DNA from: AA29 sp041481445
GTDB taxonomy: Bacteria > Acidobacteriota > Vicinamibacteria > Fen-336
NCBI GenBank assembly: GCA_041481445.1
Contig: JBGPBV010000122.1
Span: forward strand, 1-21,580
DNA: 21,580 nucleotides
Reading direction: 5' to 3'
Part shown: positions 1 to 7,969 of the stretch, one piece after another
How positions within the stretch are numbered: position 1 is the stretch's first letter
How the letters are laid out: each line of letters opens with the position of its first letter
Position numbers and translations under genes: made by a program
The notes under the pieces: model-generated
What the model was told of the DNA's origin: nothing
Database searches by the model: none
Seen by the model: only the letters and a program-made list of their open reading frames with translations

Positions 1-1410
1 CGCCTCGAGGTCACGCCGGTGGTGGTGGACGGGATCATGTACGTGACCGCCGTCAACGAGTGCCACGCCCTGGACGCCGGCAACGGACGCCGGATCTGGG
101 AGTACCGCCGTCCGCGCTCGAAGGGCCTGGCCGGCGATGCCGCCAGCGGCATCAACCGCGGGGTGGCGGTGGCGGGTGGCCGCGTGTTCCTGGTGACCGA
201 CAATGCCCACCTGATCGCGCTGGATCGGTTCACGGGCGCGCTCCTGTGGGACACGGAGATGGCCGACGCGCGCGAGAACTACGGAGCCACCTCCGCCCCG
301 CTGGCGGTGCGCGGGCTGGTGATCTCCGGCCCCTCCGGCGGCGACGAGGGCGTGCGCGGGTTCCTGGCCGCGTTCGATCAGGCGACGGGGAAGGAGGCCT
401 GGCGCTTCTGGACGGTGCCGCGGCGGGGCGAGCCGGGATCCGAGACCTGGAAGGGCCGGGACATCGATCATCCCTGCGCCACCGCCTGGCTCACCGGCAC
501 CTACGACGCCCTTCTCGACACCTTGTACTGGCCGACCGGCAACCCGTGCGCGGACTACGACGGCCGCGAGCGCCTGGGCGACAACCTGTACTCGGATTCG
601 ATCCTGGCCCTCGATCCCGCGACCGGCCGTCTGAAGTGGTACTTCCAGTACACGCCGCACGACGTGTGGGACTGGGACGCGGAGCAGCCGCCGGTGCTCG
701 TGGACGCGGACTGGCAGGGACGCCCGCGCCCCCTCCTCCTGCACGCCAACCGCAACGGCTTCTTCTACGTGCTCGACCGCGCCAGCGGCGCCCTGCTCCG
801 CGCCACTCCATTCGTGAAGAAGCTGACCTGGGCGAGCGCGATCGGGCCCGACGGACGTCCGGTGCTCCGTCCCGATCAGGAGCCGACACCGGACGGCCGG
901 ACGGTCTGCCCGTCCGTGGAAGGGGCGACCAACTGGTTCTCCACGTCGTTTCATCCCGCCCTCGGCCTCTACTACGTCCAGGCGCTCGAGAAGTGCACGC
1001 TCTACACGAGGGGCGAGGGCGAATGGGAAGCGGGCCGCTCCTACTACCGCGGGACGACGCAGCAGGCGCCGGGCGAGCCCGCCCGGAAGGTCCTGCGGGC
1101 GATCGACGTCCACACGGGGGCCGTGGCCTGGGAGAGGCCGCAGGCGGGGGCGGGGCATTCGTGGGGAGGCACGCTCGCGACCGCGAGCGGCCTCGTCTTC
1201 TTCGGCGAGGACGGCGGTGCCTTCATGGCCGTGGACGCGGCCACGGGCACGCCGCGGTGGCAGTTCCCGGCCAACGCGACGTGGAAGGCCTCGCCGATGA
1301 CCTACTCGTTCGACGGCCGCCAGTACGTCGCGGTGGCCGCCGGGCCCACCATCCTCGCCTTCGGTCTCCCGGACGCCGAGGGTTGTTGCGCGCCCGCTCC
1401 GTTGCGCTAG
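1..1410 (+). CDS. PQQ-dependent alcohol dehydrogenase-like quinoprotein (5' end outside window)
   Basis: The reading frame is open from base 1, so the true start lies upstream; 469 residues remain. The protein is a quinoprotein beta-propeller resembling methanol/ethanol dehydrogenases, which oxidise alcohols in the periplasm with PQQ and pass electrons to a cytochrome c or quinone. Visible family marks, counted from the window edge, are repeated ALD-TG blade motifs, GDNLYSDSILALDPATG, the YTPHDVWDWD segment at residues 217-226 that carries the expected catalytic Asp (D224), a TNWFSTSFHP stretch, and the late GGTLATASGLVFFGEDGG blade. No CXXCH haem motif is present in the visible part, so it is not a quinohaemoprotein here. 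The substrate cannot be told. It ends 25 bases before the transglutaminase gene and is probably the first visible member of the operon. Confidence 0.88.
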   Translation, partial: RLEVTPVVVDGIMYVTAVNECHALDAGNGRRIWEYRRPRSKGLAGDAASGINRGVAVAGGRVFLVTDNAHLIALDRFTGALLWDTEMADARENYGATSAPLAVRGLVISGPSGGDEGVRGFLAAFDQATGKEAWRFWTVPRRGEPGSETWKGRDIDHPCATAWLTGTYDALLDTLYWPTGNPCADYDGRERLGDNLYSDSILALDPATGRLKWYFQYTPHDVWDWDAEQPPVLVDADWQGRPRPLLLHANRNGFFYVLDRASGALLRATPFVKKLTWASAIGPDGRPVLRPDQEPTPDGRTVCPSVEGATNWFSTSFHPALGLYYVQALEKCTLYTRGEGEWEAGRSYYRGTTQQAPGEPARKVLRAIDVHTGAVAWERPQAGAGHSWGGTLATASGLVFFGEDGGAFMAVDAATGTPRWQFPANATWKASPMTYSFDGRQYVAVAAGPTILAFGLPDAEGCCAPAPLR

Positions 1411-1414
1411 AGTC
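1403..1414 (+). promoter_or_regulatory. Putative -10-like element TGCGCTAGAGTC
   Basis: The element overlaps the TAG stop of the quinoprotein gene and sits about 22 bases before the transglutaminase start. It fits a TGCG-S-TA-N-N-R-TC pattern also found before the genes starting at 9759 and 13103. No good -35 is visible. It could allow internal initiation in the operon, but this is inference from three similar sites only. Confidence 0.25.
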
Positions 1415-1435
1415 TCTCCGACACCGACACGAGAG

Positions 1436-2965
1436 ATGGCGCGCCTCACGCTTGACGGCCTCTGGCTGCTGCTGGTGCTGGCCATCACCGCGGCCGGCAT
1501 GTGGCTCTCGTCGTCGCTGGCCGCATATCTGAACGGCCCCGTCTGGCTCGCCGGCGCCCTCGGCCTCCTGGCCTTTCCGCTACTGCCCCTCGTCTGGGAG
1601 TTCCGGGCGGCGTCGCGCCGGGCCAAGCGCGGGACCACGCGCGCGCCCTTCTTCACGGTCTGGGACCGGATCGTGATGCGCACGCTCGCCGTCAACCTGC
1701 TGATCGTGGGCCTGCTGCTCGCGCGCTGGCCGGGGACGGCGTTCTCCGCGCTGGCCACGCGCGGCGACTGGTTCCTGGAGGGGCGGACCAGCCGGGAGGC
1801 GGCCGCCGTGCGCGTGGTCCTGTACCGCACGGCCGGCGGCCTCGAATGGCTGTACCGCGCGACCCACGACAACCCCTACGAGAAGCTGCTCGTGCACACG
1901 AAGACGCCCGAGGGGCAGCCGGTGCCCGCGCCCGTGCCCATCGCTTCGGGCGCGGCGCTGCCCGTGATCCCCACGCCGGACGGCACGCCTCCCCTCGAGC
2001 CCAGCCCGCTTCCTCCCGAGCCCGGGCCGCCTTCGCCCCCGCCGCCGGAAGAGCCGCCGCGCCTCGAGCGGGTCGCCGACGGCACGCCCGTGTGGCCGGT
2101 CCCGTCCGAGATCCATCCCGCGGTGGCCGCCCTGTCTCCGGACGTGGAATCGAGCTTCGCCTCCGTCGCCCGGCGCCTGGCCCAGGAGGAGCACGACCCC
2201 TGGATGCGCGTGAAGGCGCTGCACGACTACGTGGCCGACCGCGTGAGCTACGACGCCGCCGCCTACGCCGCGCACGAGTATCCGCCGCAGGATGCGGAGA
2301 CGGTGTTCCGGACGCGGCGCGGGGTCTGCGCCGGCTACGCGAACCTGCTGGCCGCGATGGGCGAGGCCACCGGCGACGAGATCGTGGTCGTGGGCGGCGA
2401 CGCGCGCACGAGCAACGTGCGCGACCTCAGCGGGGAAGGGCACGCCTGGAACGCCGCCCGGATCGGGGGCCGCTGGACCCTGATCGACGCGACCTGGGAC
2501 GCCGGCCACCTGAAGGAGGGCCGGTTCGTGAAGGAGTACTCGACCGAGTTCCTGTTCGCGCCGCCGGAGGTGCAGGGGCTCTCGCACTTCCCGGACGAGG
2601 CGCGGTGGCAGCTCCGCGATCCGCCCCTCTCCCGCGGGGAGTTCCTGCGCCAGCCGCTCCTGCGCCCGCGCTTCTTCGCCGAGGGCTTCACCCTCGTCGC
2701 GCCCGACCGGCCGCAGGTCTCGGTGGACGCGGTCCTGGAGGCCCTCCTCCGCAACCCGCGCCGCCGCTACGTGATGGCGCAGTACACGCGGCGCGACGGG
2801 GCCACCCAGTCCGACTGCGACGTGAACCAGGGGCCGGACGTGTCCGTGCGCTGCGCGCTGCCGGAGGAGGGGACGTATCGCGTGGTGCTCTTCTCCAACC
2901 GCGAGCAGTACGGCACCTACCGCCAGGTCGGCGAGATCGAGGCCTTGAGAGGAGGCGGACATTGA
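1436..2965 (+). CDS. Membrane-anchored transglutaminase-like (kyphoscoliosis-peptidase type) protein
   Basis: This 509-residue protein has a hydrophobic N-terminus with likely membrane segments near residues 7-28, 36-54 and 80-97. A very proline-rich spacer follows (about 162-215), then a transglutaminase-fold domain (about 225-360). The cysteine-protease-like triad is visible as C298 (RRGVCAGYANL), H336 (GEGHAWN) and D351 (LIDATWDAG). The following EFLFAPPEV..HFPDEARWQL segment is typical of the kyphoscoliosis/CYK3 branch of the superfamily. Bacterial members are usually thought to be proteases or crosslinking enzymes; the substrate is unknown. The proline-rich linker would hold the catalytic domain away from the membrane, probably on the periplasmic side (inferred). 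The stop codon overlaps the next start as TTGA, suggesting translational coupling. Placement between two PQQ dehydrogenases is unusual. Confidence 0.85.
   Translation: MARLTLDGLWLLLVLAITAAGMWLSSSLAAYLNGPVWLAGALGLLAFPLLPLVWEFRAASRRAKRGTTRAPFFTVWDRIVMRTLAVNLLIVGLLLARWPGTAFSALATRGDWFLEGRTSREAAAVRVVLYRTAGGLEWLYRATHDNPYEKLLVHTKTPEGQPVPAPVPIASGAALPVIPTPDGTPPLEPSPLPPEPGPPSPPPPEEPPRLERVADGTPVWPVPSEIHPAVAALSPDVESSFASVARRLAQEEHDPWMRVKALHDYVADRVSYDAAAYAAHEYPPQDAETVFRTRRGVCAGYANLLAAMGEATGDEIVVVGGDARTSNVRDLSGEGHAWNAARIGGRWTLIDATWDAGHLKEGRFVKEYSTEFLFAPPEVQGLSHFPDEARWQLRDPPLSRGEFLRQPLLRPRFFAEGFTLVAPDRPQVSVDAVLEALLRNPRRRYVMAQYTRRDGATQSDCDVNQGPDVSVRCALPEEGTYRVVLFSNREQYGTYRQVGEIEALRGGGH
2950..2955 (+). promoter_or_regulatory. 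Ribosome binding site AGGAGG deciding a TTG start
   Basis: A perfect AGGAGG lies six bases before the TTG at 2962. The frame stays open far upstream, but only this site gives a good spacing, a following signal peptide and the TTGA overlap with the preceding stop. This fixes the start of the second quinoprotein gene. Confidence 0.8.
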
Positions 2966-4854
2966 AGGCGCTGCTCGCGGGCGTGGGGGTGATCGCGCTG
3001 GTCGCGGGGGCGGACGGGGCGCGGCGCGAGGGCGACTGGCGCGCCTACGGCGGGGATCCGGGCGGCGGGCGCTACTCGACGCTCTCCGACATCGACCGCG
3101 CGAGCGTCGGGCGCCTGCGCCGCGCCTGGACCTATCACACCGGCGACGTGGATCCGCGTGCGGGCCAGCCCGGTAGCCAGCCCTTCGCCTTCGAGTGCAC
3201 GCCCCTGGCCGTGGACGGCGTCCTCTACGTCTCCACGCCGGCCGGGCGCGTGATCGCGCTCGACGGCGACACCGGCCGCGAGGTCTGGACGTTCGACCTG
3301 CCGCCCCGCACCGCGGGCGCGGCCCCGAAGCGCGGACCGCATCGCGGCGTGTCGTACTGGCAGTCGCGGGACGGCGCCGATCGCCGCATCCTCTACGGCA
3401 CGGCGGACGGCCGCCTGGCCGCCCTCGACGCACGGACGGGCCGCCTGCGCGAGGACTTCGGCCAGCGGGGCCTGGTCGACCTGCGCGTGGGCGTGGCCGA
3501 CGCGTGGCCGCACGCCCAGCTCGAGGTCTCCTCTCCGCCCGCCGTCTACCGCGACCTCGTGATCACGGGCACGCACCTGCAGGAGTACCCCGCGAAGGGA
3601 CCCGCGGGCGACGTGCGCGCGTACGACGCGCGGACGGGGGCGCTCGCCTGGCGCTTCCGCACGATCCCGGCGGAGGGCGAGCCCGGGCACGAGACCTGGG
3701 AGGGCGAGAGCGGAAAGGACCGCTCGGGCGTGAACGTCTGGTCGATCATCAGCGTGGACGCCGAGCGCGGGCTCGTGTTCCTGCCCGTGGGCTCCGCCAC
3801 CTACGATTTCTACGGCGGCGACCGCAAGGGGGCGAACCTCTACGCGAACTCCGTGGTCGCCCTCGACGCCGCCACCGGCGCGCGGCGCTGGCACTTCCAG
3901 ACCGTCCATCACGACCTTTGGGACTACGACCTGCCCGCGGAGCCCGCCCTGGTCACCGTCCGGCGGGACGGGCGCGACGTGGCCGCCCTGGCGCAGGTGA
4001 CCAAGACCGGCTTCGTGTTCGTGCTCGACCGCGAGACGGGCCGGCCCCTGTTCCCGGTCGAGGAGCGCGCGGTGCCCGCGAGCACGGTGACGGGCGAGGC
4101 GGCGGCGCCCACCCAGCCCGTCCCTGTGCGCCCGCCGCCGCTGGTCCGCCAGTCGATGACGCGCGACGACATCAGCACGGTCACCCCGGAGTCGAACCGG
4201 TTCTGCACGGAGCTGTTCGACGACACGGTCACGGGTCCGCTGTTCACTCCACCCAGCGCCTCCCTGCGCCTGACCTTCCCGGGCACGCTCGGCGGCGCGA
4301 ACTGGTCCGGGGCCGCCTTCGATCCCGTGCGCCGGCGCCTCTACGTCAACGTCAACGAGGTCGGCGCGGTCGGAGGGCTCATGGCCCAGGGTGCGAACGC
4401 GCGCGTGGCCTATCGCCGCTCCGGTCCCGGCGGCGAGTACGCGCGCTTCTGGGACGACAACCGCTGGCCCTGCCAGAAGCCGCCGTGGGGGACCCTCAAC
4501 GCCGTGGACCTCGACGAGGGGACCCTGGCCTGGACCGTCCCCCTCGGCGTGGTGGACGCGCTGGCCGCGCGGGGGGTGCCGCCCACGGGCACGCCCAGCC
4601 TGGGCGGGGCCATCGCGACCGCCGGCTCTCTCGTGTTCATCGCGGGCACGAACGACGAGCGCTTCCGCGCCTTCGAAGCCGACACCGGCCGCCTTCTGTG
4701 GAGCGACCGGCTGGAGGCCAGCGGCCACGCCACCCCCATGACCTATCGCGGCCGGGACGGCCGGCAGTACGTCGTCATCGCGGCGGGGGGCGGCGGCTAC
4801 CTCAGCCGCACGACCTCCGACGTCGTGGCCGCCTATGCCCTCCCCGCCCGCTGA
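2962..4854 (+). CDS. Exported PQQ-dependent dehydrogenase (glucose/alcohol dehydrogenase-like, 8-bladed propeller)
   Basis: The 630-residue product starts with TTG and has a Sec-type signal (MKALLAGVGVIALVAGADGA). The mature protein opens with DWRAYGGDPGGGRYSTLSDI, the usual N-terminal blade of membrane glucose dehydrogenase-like quinoproteins, but it lacks their five-helix membrane anchor, so it is probably soluble in the periplasm. HHDLWDYDLPAEP (residues 316-328) carries the likely catalytic Asp (D321); LGGANWSGAAFDP (443-455) and TPMTYRGRDGRQYVVIAAGGG (591-611) are conserved blade motifs. It has no CXXCH, so a separate electron acceptor is needed. The length matches the soluble family. 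It differs clearly from the first quinoprotein of the operon (membrane glucose dehydrogenase-like rather than methanol dehydrogenase-like), so the two probably act on different substrates. The downstream acyltransferase start lies inside its last seven codons. Confidence 0.9.
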   Translation: MKALLAGVGVIALVAGADGARREGDWRAYGGDPGGGRYSTLSDIDRASVGRLRRAWTYHTGDVDPRAGQPGSQPFAFECTPLAVDGVLYVSTPAGRVIALDGDTGREVWTFDLPPRTAGAAPKRGPHRGVSYWQSRDGADRRILYGTADGRLAALDARTGRLREDFGQRGLVDLRVGVADAWPHAQLEVSSPPAVYRDLVITGTHLQEYPAKGPAGDVRAYDARTGALAWRFRTIPAEGEPGHETWEGESGKDRSGVNVWSIISVDAERGLVFLPVGSATYDFYGGDRKGANLYANSVVALDAATGARRWHFQTVHHDLWDYDLPAEPALVTVRRDGRDVAALAQVTKTGFVFVLDRETGRPLFPVEERAVPASTVTGEAAAPTQPVPVRPPPLVRQSMTRDDISTVTPESNRFCTELFDDTVTGPLFTPPSASLRLTFPGTLGGANWSGAAFDPVRRRLYVNVNEVGAVGGLMAQGANARVAYRRSGPGGEYARFWDDNRWPCQKPPWGTLNAVDLDEGTLAWTVPLGVVDALAARGVPPTGTPSLGGAIATAGSLVFIAGTNDERFRAFEADTGRLLWSDRLEASGHATPMTYRGRDGRQYVVIAAGGGGYLSRTTSDVVAAYALPAR

Positions 4855-6034
4855 CGCGCCCGTTTTCGCCGGGCGCGTCGCCTCGCTCGACGTCTATCGC
4901 GGGCTCGTGATGCTGCTCCTGCTCGGGGAGTCGCTGCGCTCGTGCGAGGTCGCCGACGCCCTCCCCGGCTCCGTGTTCTGGGCCTTCTTCTGCCACCACC
5001 AGACCCATGTCCCCTGGGTGGGCGCGTCGCTGCACGACCTCATCCAGCCGTCGTTCTCGCTCCTGGTCGGGACCGCGCTGGCCTTCTCGGTGGCGTCGCG
5101 GGCCGCGGCCGGGCAGTCACGCCGGCGCCTCGTCCGGCACGCGGCCTGGCGCGCGCTGGTGTTGGTCGTCCTCGGCATCTGGCTCCGCTCGGTGGGGCAC
5201 CCGCAGACCTACTTCACGTTCGAGGACACGCTGACGCAGATCGGGCTCGGGTACCTCGTCCTCGTCCTCCTCGCCCTGCGTCCGGCGCGCGAGCAGTGGC
5301 TGGCCCTCTTCGCGATCCTCGTCGGGTACTGGGCCGCCTTCGCGCTCTATCCCGCACCACCCCCCGCCTTCGACTTCCCGGCGGTCGGGGTGCCCGCGGA
5401 CTGGCCGCACCACCTGCACGGCTTCGCCGCGCACTGGGACAAGAACTCCAACTTCGCCTGGGCCTTCGACCAGTGGTTCCTGAACCTGTTCCCGCGCGAG
5501 CAGCCGTTCGTCTTCAACGGCGGCGGCTACTGCACGCTGAGCTTCATCCCCACGCTGGGCACGATGATCCTGGGCCTGATCGCGGGCCGCGTGCTGCGGA
5601 GCGAGCGCACGCCGTCCGCGCGCGTGCGGTGGCTGGCCGCGGCCGGCCTCGTCCTGGTGGGATCGGGCTGGCTGCTGGGAGCGCTCGGGATCTGCCCGGT
5701 GGTCAAGCGCATCTGGACGCCGAGCTTCACTCTCTGGAGCGGCGGCGTCTGCTTCCTCATCCTGGCCGGCGCCTACGAGGTCGTCGACCGCCTCGGGCAC
5801 CGGCGATGGGCGTTCCCGCTCGTGGTGATCGGGATGAACTCGATCGCCGCCTACTGCCTCTACGAGCTCGGGGCGCGCTTCGTCGGGACGAGCCTCAAGA
5901 CGCACTTCTCGGAGGACGCGTTCCGCGTGGCCGGCGAGCCCTACCTGCCGTTCGTGCACGGCCTGGCCGTCGTGGTGGTCCTATGGCTGATCCTCTTCTG
6001 GATGTACCGAAGGCGCCTGTTCCTTCGGATTTGA
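4835..6034 (+). CDS. Multi-pass membrane acyltransferase, DUF5009 / heparan-alpha-glucosaminide N-acetyltransferase-like
   Basis: This 399-residue integral membrane protein has about ten hydrophobic segments. Family marks are RVASLDVYRGLVMLLLL (residues 14-30), DLIQPSFSLLVGTALAF (68-84), NGGGYCTLSFIPTLGTMILG (228-247), GICPVVKRIWTPSFTLWSGG (285-304) and VIGMNSIAAYCLYE (331-344). These match bacterial relatives of HGSNAT, which move an acetyl group from cytoplasmic acetyl-CoA to a sugar on the other side of the membrane. The bacterial acceptor is generally unknown. Its ATG lies 20 bases inside the PQQ gene and no strong Shine-Dalgarno is seen, so translation is probably coupled. The ASLDVYRG motif so close to the N-terminus supports this start. 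It is the last gene of the + strand operon. Confidence 0.85.
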   Translation: MPSPPADAPVFAGRVASLDVYRGLVMLLLLGESLRSCEVADALPGSVFWAFFCHHQTHVPWVGASLHDLIQPSFSLLVGTALAFSVASRAAAGQSRRRLVRHAAWRALVLVVLGIWLRSVGHPQTYFTFEDTLTQIGLGYLVLVLLALRPAREQWLALFAILVGYWAAFALYPAPPPAFDFPAVGVPADWPHHLHGFAAHWDKNSNFAWAFDQWFLNLFPREQPFVFNGGGYCTLSFIPTLGTMILGLIAGRVLRSERTPSARVRWLAAAGLVLVGSGWLLGALGICPVVKRIWTPSFTLWSGGVCFLILAGAYEVVDRLGHRRWAFPLVVIGMNSIAAYCLYELGARFVGTSLKTHFSEDAFRVAGEPYLPFVHGLAVVVVLWLILFWMYRRRLFLRI

Positions 6035-6058
6035 CGTCTTCGCGAACTGGGAGCGCGG

Positions 6059-6075
6059 CGCCGCTGCAAGCGGCG
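6059..6075. repeat. Short hairpin CGCCGCT-GCA-AGCGGCG in convergent gap
   Basis: A perfect 7-bp inverted repeat with a three-base loop lies 25 bases after the acyltransferase stop. No T-run follows, so it is at best a weak or Rho-assisted terminator for the + strand operon. Confidence 0.35.
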
Positions 6076-6090
6076 GCGCAGCGATGGGGG

Positions 6091-6148
6091 GTTTCAGGGG
6101 GGGCCGCGAAGCGCCGATCGGTTGGAGCGCGAGTGCCCCCCCTGAGAC
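6091..6148. terminator. Candidate bidirectional terminator: long inverted repeat
   Basis: GTTTCAGGGGGGG (6091-6103) pairs with CCCCCCCTGAGAC (6136-6148) over 13 positions, with one G-T pair. The 32-base loop can partly pair with itself. The repeat sits in the 120-base gap between two convergent transcription units, where a shared terminator would be expected. No U-tract is visible on either strand, so intrinsic termination is uncertain. Confidence 0.4.
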
Positions 6149-6154
6149 AAGACT

Positions 6155-6667
6155 TCATATATACGCGATGCAGTCGATCTCGACGAGTGAGTTCCCGGGG
6201 ATCCCGCCCGCGGGGGCGATCGTGGTCCGCACGCCCGGCTCCGGACCGAAGCGGCCCAGGAACACCTCGTTCATGGCCGCGTAGTCCTTGAGGTCGTTCA
6301 GGTAGACGTTCACCTTCAGGACCTTCTGCATCGAGGAGCCGGCCTCCTCGAGCTTCTTCTGCATCTCGTCGAGGACGTGCGCGGTGTGGGCCTTGATGTC
6401 GCCCTCGAAGTGCGCCCCGATGCCGGAGACGAAGAGGAGGTTGCCGTAGGAGACGGCGGGGCTGAAGAGGGCCTGCTTCTCGGGCGCCTTGCCCCCCGTC
6501 CAGTGGACCTTCTTCACCGGCGCCGGTGCGGCGGCGGGCGGCGCCGCGGGCTTCTCCGCGGCCGCGCCCTTCTTCTTCTCGTCCGCGAGCGCCGTGGTCG
6601 CCGCCCCCGCGGCGACGGCCACCGCCGGCGCCGTGGCCAGGAAACTCCTGCGGCTCGATCTCGCCAT
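6155..6667 (-). CDS. Tat-exported RidA-family enamine/imine deaminase
   Basis: The 170-residue product opens with a twin-arginine signal (SSRRSFLATAPAVAVAAG, residues 4-21), then an Ala/Pro/Lys-rich linker (about 30-53) and a complete RidA domain. RidA proteins hydrolyse reactive enamine/imine products of PLP enzymes such as 2-aminoacrylate. The conserved substrate-binding Arg (R147 in GVRTTI) and Glu (E163 in LVEIDCIAYI) are both present, so catalysis is likely retained. Most RidA proteins are cytoplasmic and about 130 residues long; the extra 50 residues here are signal plus linker. The start at 6667 follows a GGAGGT inside the end of the amidohydrolase gene with a two-base gap, so the genes are co-transcribed. 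The frame is open further upstream, but the Tat signal and ribosome site pick this ATG. Confidence 0.88.
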   Translation of the reverse strand: MARSSRRSFLATAPAVAVAAGAATTALADEKKKGAAAEKPAAPPAAAPAPVKKVHWTGGKAPEKQALFSPAVSYGNLLFVSGIGAHFEGDIKAHTAHVLDEMQKKLEEAGSSMQKVLKVNVYLNDLKDYAAMNEVFLGRFGPEPGVRTTIAPAGGIPGNSLVEIDCIAYI

Positions 6668-6669
6668 GC

Positions 6670-7965
6670 TCACCTCCCTTTGCCCGACCAGCGCGGGTCG
6701 CTCGTCGTCTTGTAGTCGCGCGGCAGCGTGTCCCAGTCCGGGCGCGCCAGCCCGTCGAGGTCGTAGACGACCTTGCCGTCGCGGACGGTCATCGCGCAGG
6801 CCAGCCTCTGGGTGCCGGCCATGCGCGCGCCGAAGGAGTCCACGAAGCCGTACTTGCCCGTCTCCAGCCGCAGCACGGCCACGTCGGCGGGAGATCCCAC
6901 GCCGAGCTGTCCGAGCGCGTCCTGCTTGATCTCGCGGGCGGGGTTCGAGGTGGAGAGCTTGACCACCTCGTCCAGCGGCATCCCCATCGCGAGGAACTTG
7001 CTCATCACGTTGAGCATGTCCTTCATGCCCGCGTTCATGCTGCCGATGTGCAGGTCGGTGGAGATGGAGTCGGGGGCGAAGCCCTCCTTCATGGCCGGCA
7101 CCGCGATGCGCCAGGCGAAGCTCCCTCCGCCGTGGCCCACGTCGAAGATCACGCCGCGCTTCCGGCCCTCGATCATCCCGGCGTTGACGTGGCCGGCGGG
7201 GTCCTGCTCGCCGCGCAGGCCCGAGTACATGTGGGTGTAGATGTCGCCGGGGCGGAGCTTCCTGCTCACCAGCTCGGCCAGCGGGCGCTCCGGCTTGCTC
7301 GCGCCGAAGTCCACCATGACCGGGATGCTCGCGAGCGTGCCCGCCTCCACCGCGTGCTCCACCGGCGTCCACTCCGGGCCCGCGTAGTGCGCGGTCTTGA
7401 TCCCGACGATCAGGCCCGGGTACTTCTTCGCCATCTCCGCCGCCGGAAGGGAGGCCATGTCCGCGAGGTCCTGCTCCCAGCCGCCGCCCCGCATGCCGTT
7501 GCCGACGATGTTGAGGAAGGCCAGCACGCGCGTCTTGGACCGGTCGATCACGCGCGTCTTGAAGTCCTCGAAGTTGCGCCAGCCCGCGCAGCCGGCGTCG
7601 GCCACCGTGGTCACGCCGACGCGGAAGGTGAACCCGTCGGGGAAGACGCTGTTGTCGCCGGCGTACGAGCCCTTCTCACCGGTGCCGGCGAAGACGTGCA
7701 CGTGGATGTCGATCAGGCCCGGCGTCACGTAGAGGCCGGAGACGTCGACGGTCTTGAACGCGTCCGTGGCCGCGATCGAGGGCGCCACCGCCGCGATCTT
7801 CCCGCCCGCGATGGCCACGTCGCGCACCGCGCTGATCCCGTTGCGGGGATCGACGACGTGGCCACCCTTGAGGAGGAGGTCGTACTTCGGCTCGGCGGCG
7901 CGGGCGGGGAGGGCCAGACCCAGTCCCAGCAGGCCGAGGATGCAAGCGACGCTCGGTCGGGCCAT
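6670..7965 (-). CDS. Exported amidohydrolase/deacetylase, COG3964 (EF0837/Atu3266) type
   Basis: This is a 431-residue amidohydrolase-superfamily protein with a Sec signal (MARPSVACILGLLGLGLALPARA). The binuclear metal-site ligands are all visible: H88 and H90 (LIDIHVHVF), K190 (LIVGIKTAHY, the usual carboxylated lysine), H245 (IYTHMYSG), H278 (FDVGHGGGSF) and D304 (SISTDLHIG). The sequence resembles COG3964 proteins, often mis-annotated as dihydroorotase, whose studied members remove acetyl groups from small carboxylic acids such as acetyl-(R)-mandelate. In enterococci a member sits next to a SelA-like PLP enzyme, as here. It lies four bases after the PLP gene and two bases before ridA. Export is unusual for this group. 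The exact substrate is unknown; an N- or O-acylated amino or hydroxy acid is an inference. Confidence 0.85.
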   Translation of the reverse strand: MARPSVACILGLLGLGLALPARAAEPKYDLLLKGGHVVDPRNGISAVRDVAIAGGKIAAVAPSIAATDAFKTVDVSGLYVTPGLIDIHVHVFAGTGEKGSYAGDNSVFPDGFTFRVGVTTVADAGCAGWRNFEDFKTRVIDRSKTRVLAFLNIVGNGMRGGGWEQDLADMASLPAAEMAKKYPGLIVGIKTAHYAGPEWTPVEHAVEAGTLASIPVMVDFGASKPERPLAELVSRKLRPGDIYTHMYSGLRGEQDPAGHVNAGMIEGRKRGVIFDVGHGGGSFAWRIAVPAMKEGFAPDSISTDLHIGSMNAGMKDMLNVMSKFLAMGMPLDEVVKLSTSNPAREIKQDALGQLGVGSPADVAVLRLETGKYGFVDSFGARMAGTQRLACAMTVRDGKVVYDLDGLARPDWDTLPRDYKTTSDPRWSGKGR

Positions 7966-7969
7966 GTCC

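Noticed and set aside
1501..2961. Upstream extension of the second PQQ gene (frame open from 1501)
   Set aside because: The extension is the shadow of the transglutaminase gene; the signal peptide, AGGAGG site and TTGA overlap place the start at 2962.
1580..4728. Minus-strand open frames of over 600 codons opposite the transglutaminase and PQQ genes
   Set aside because: They are shadow frames with Arg/Pro/Gly bias; the + strand products match known families throughout.
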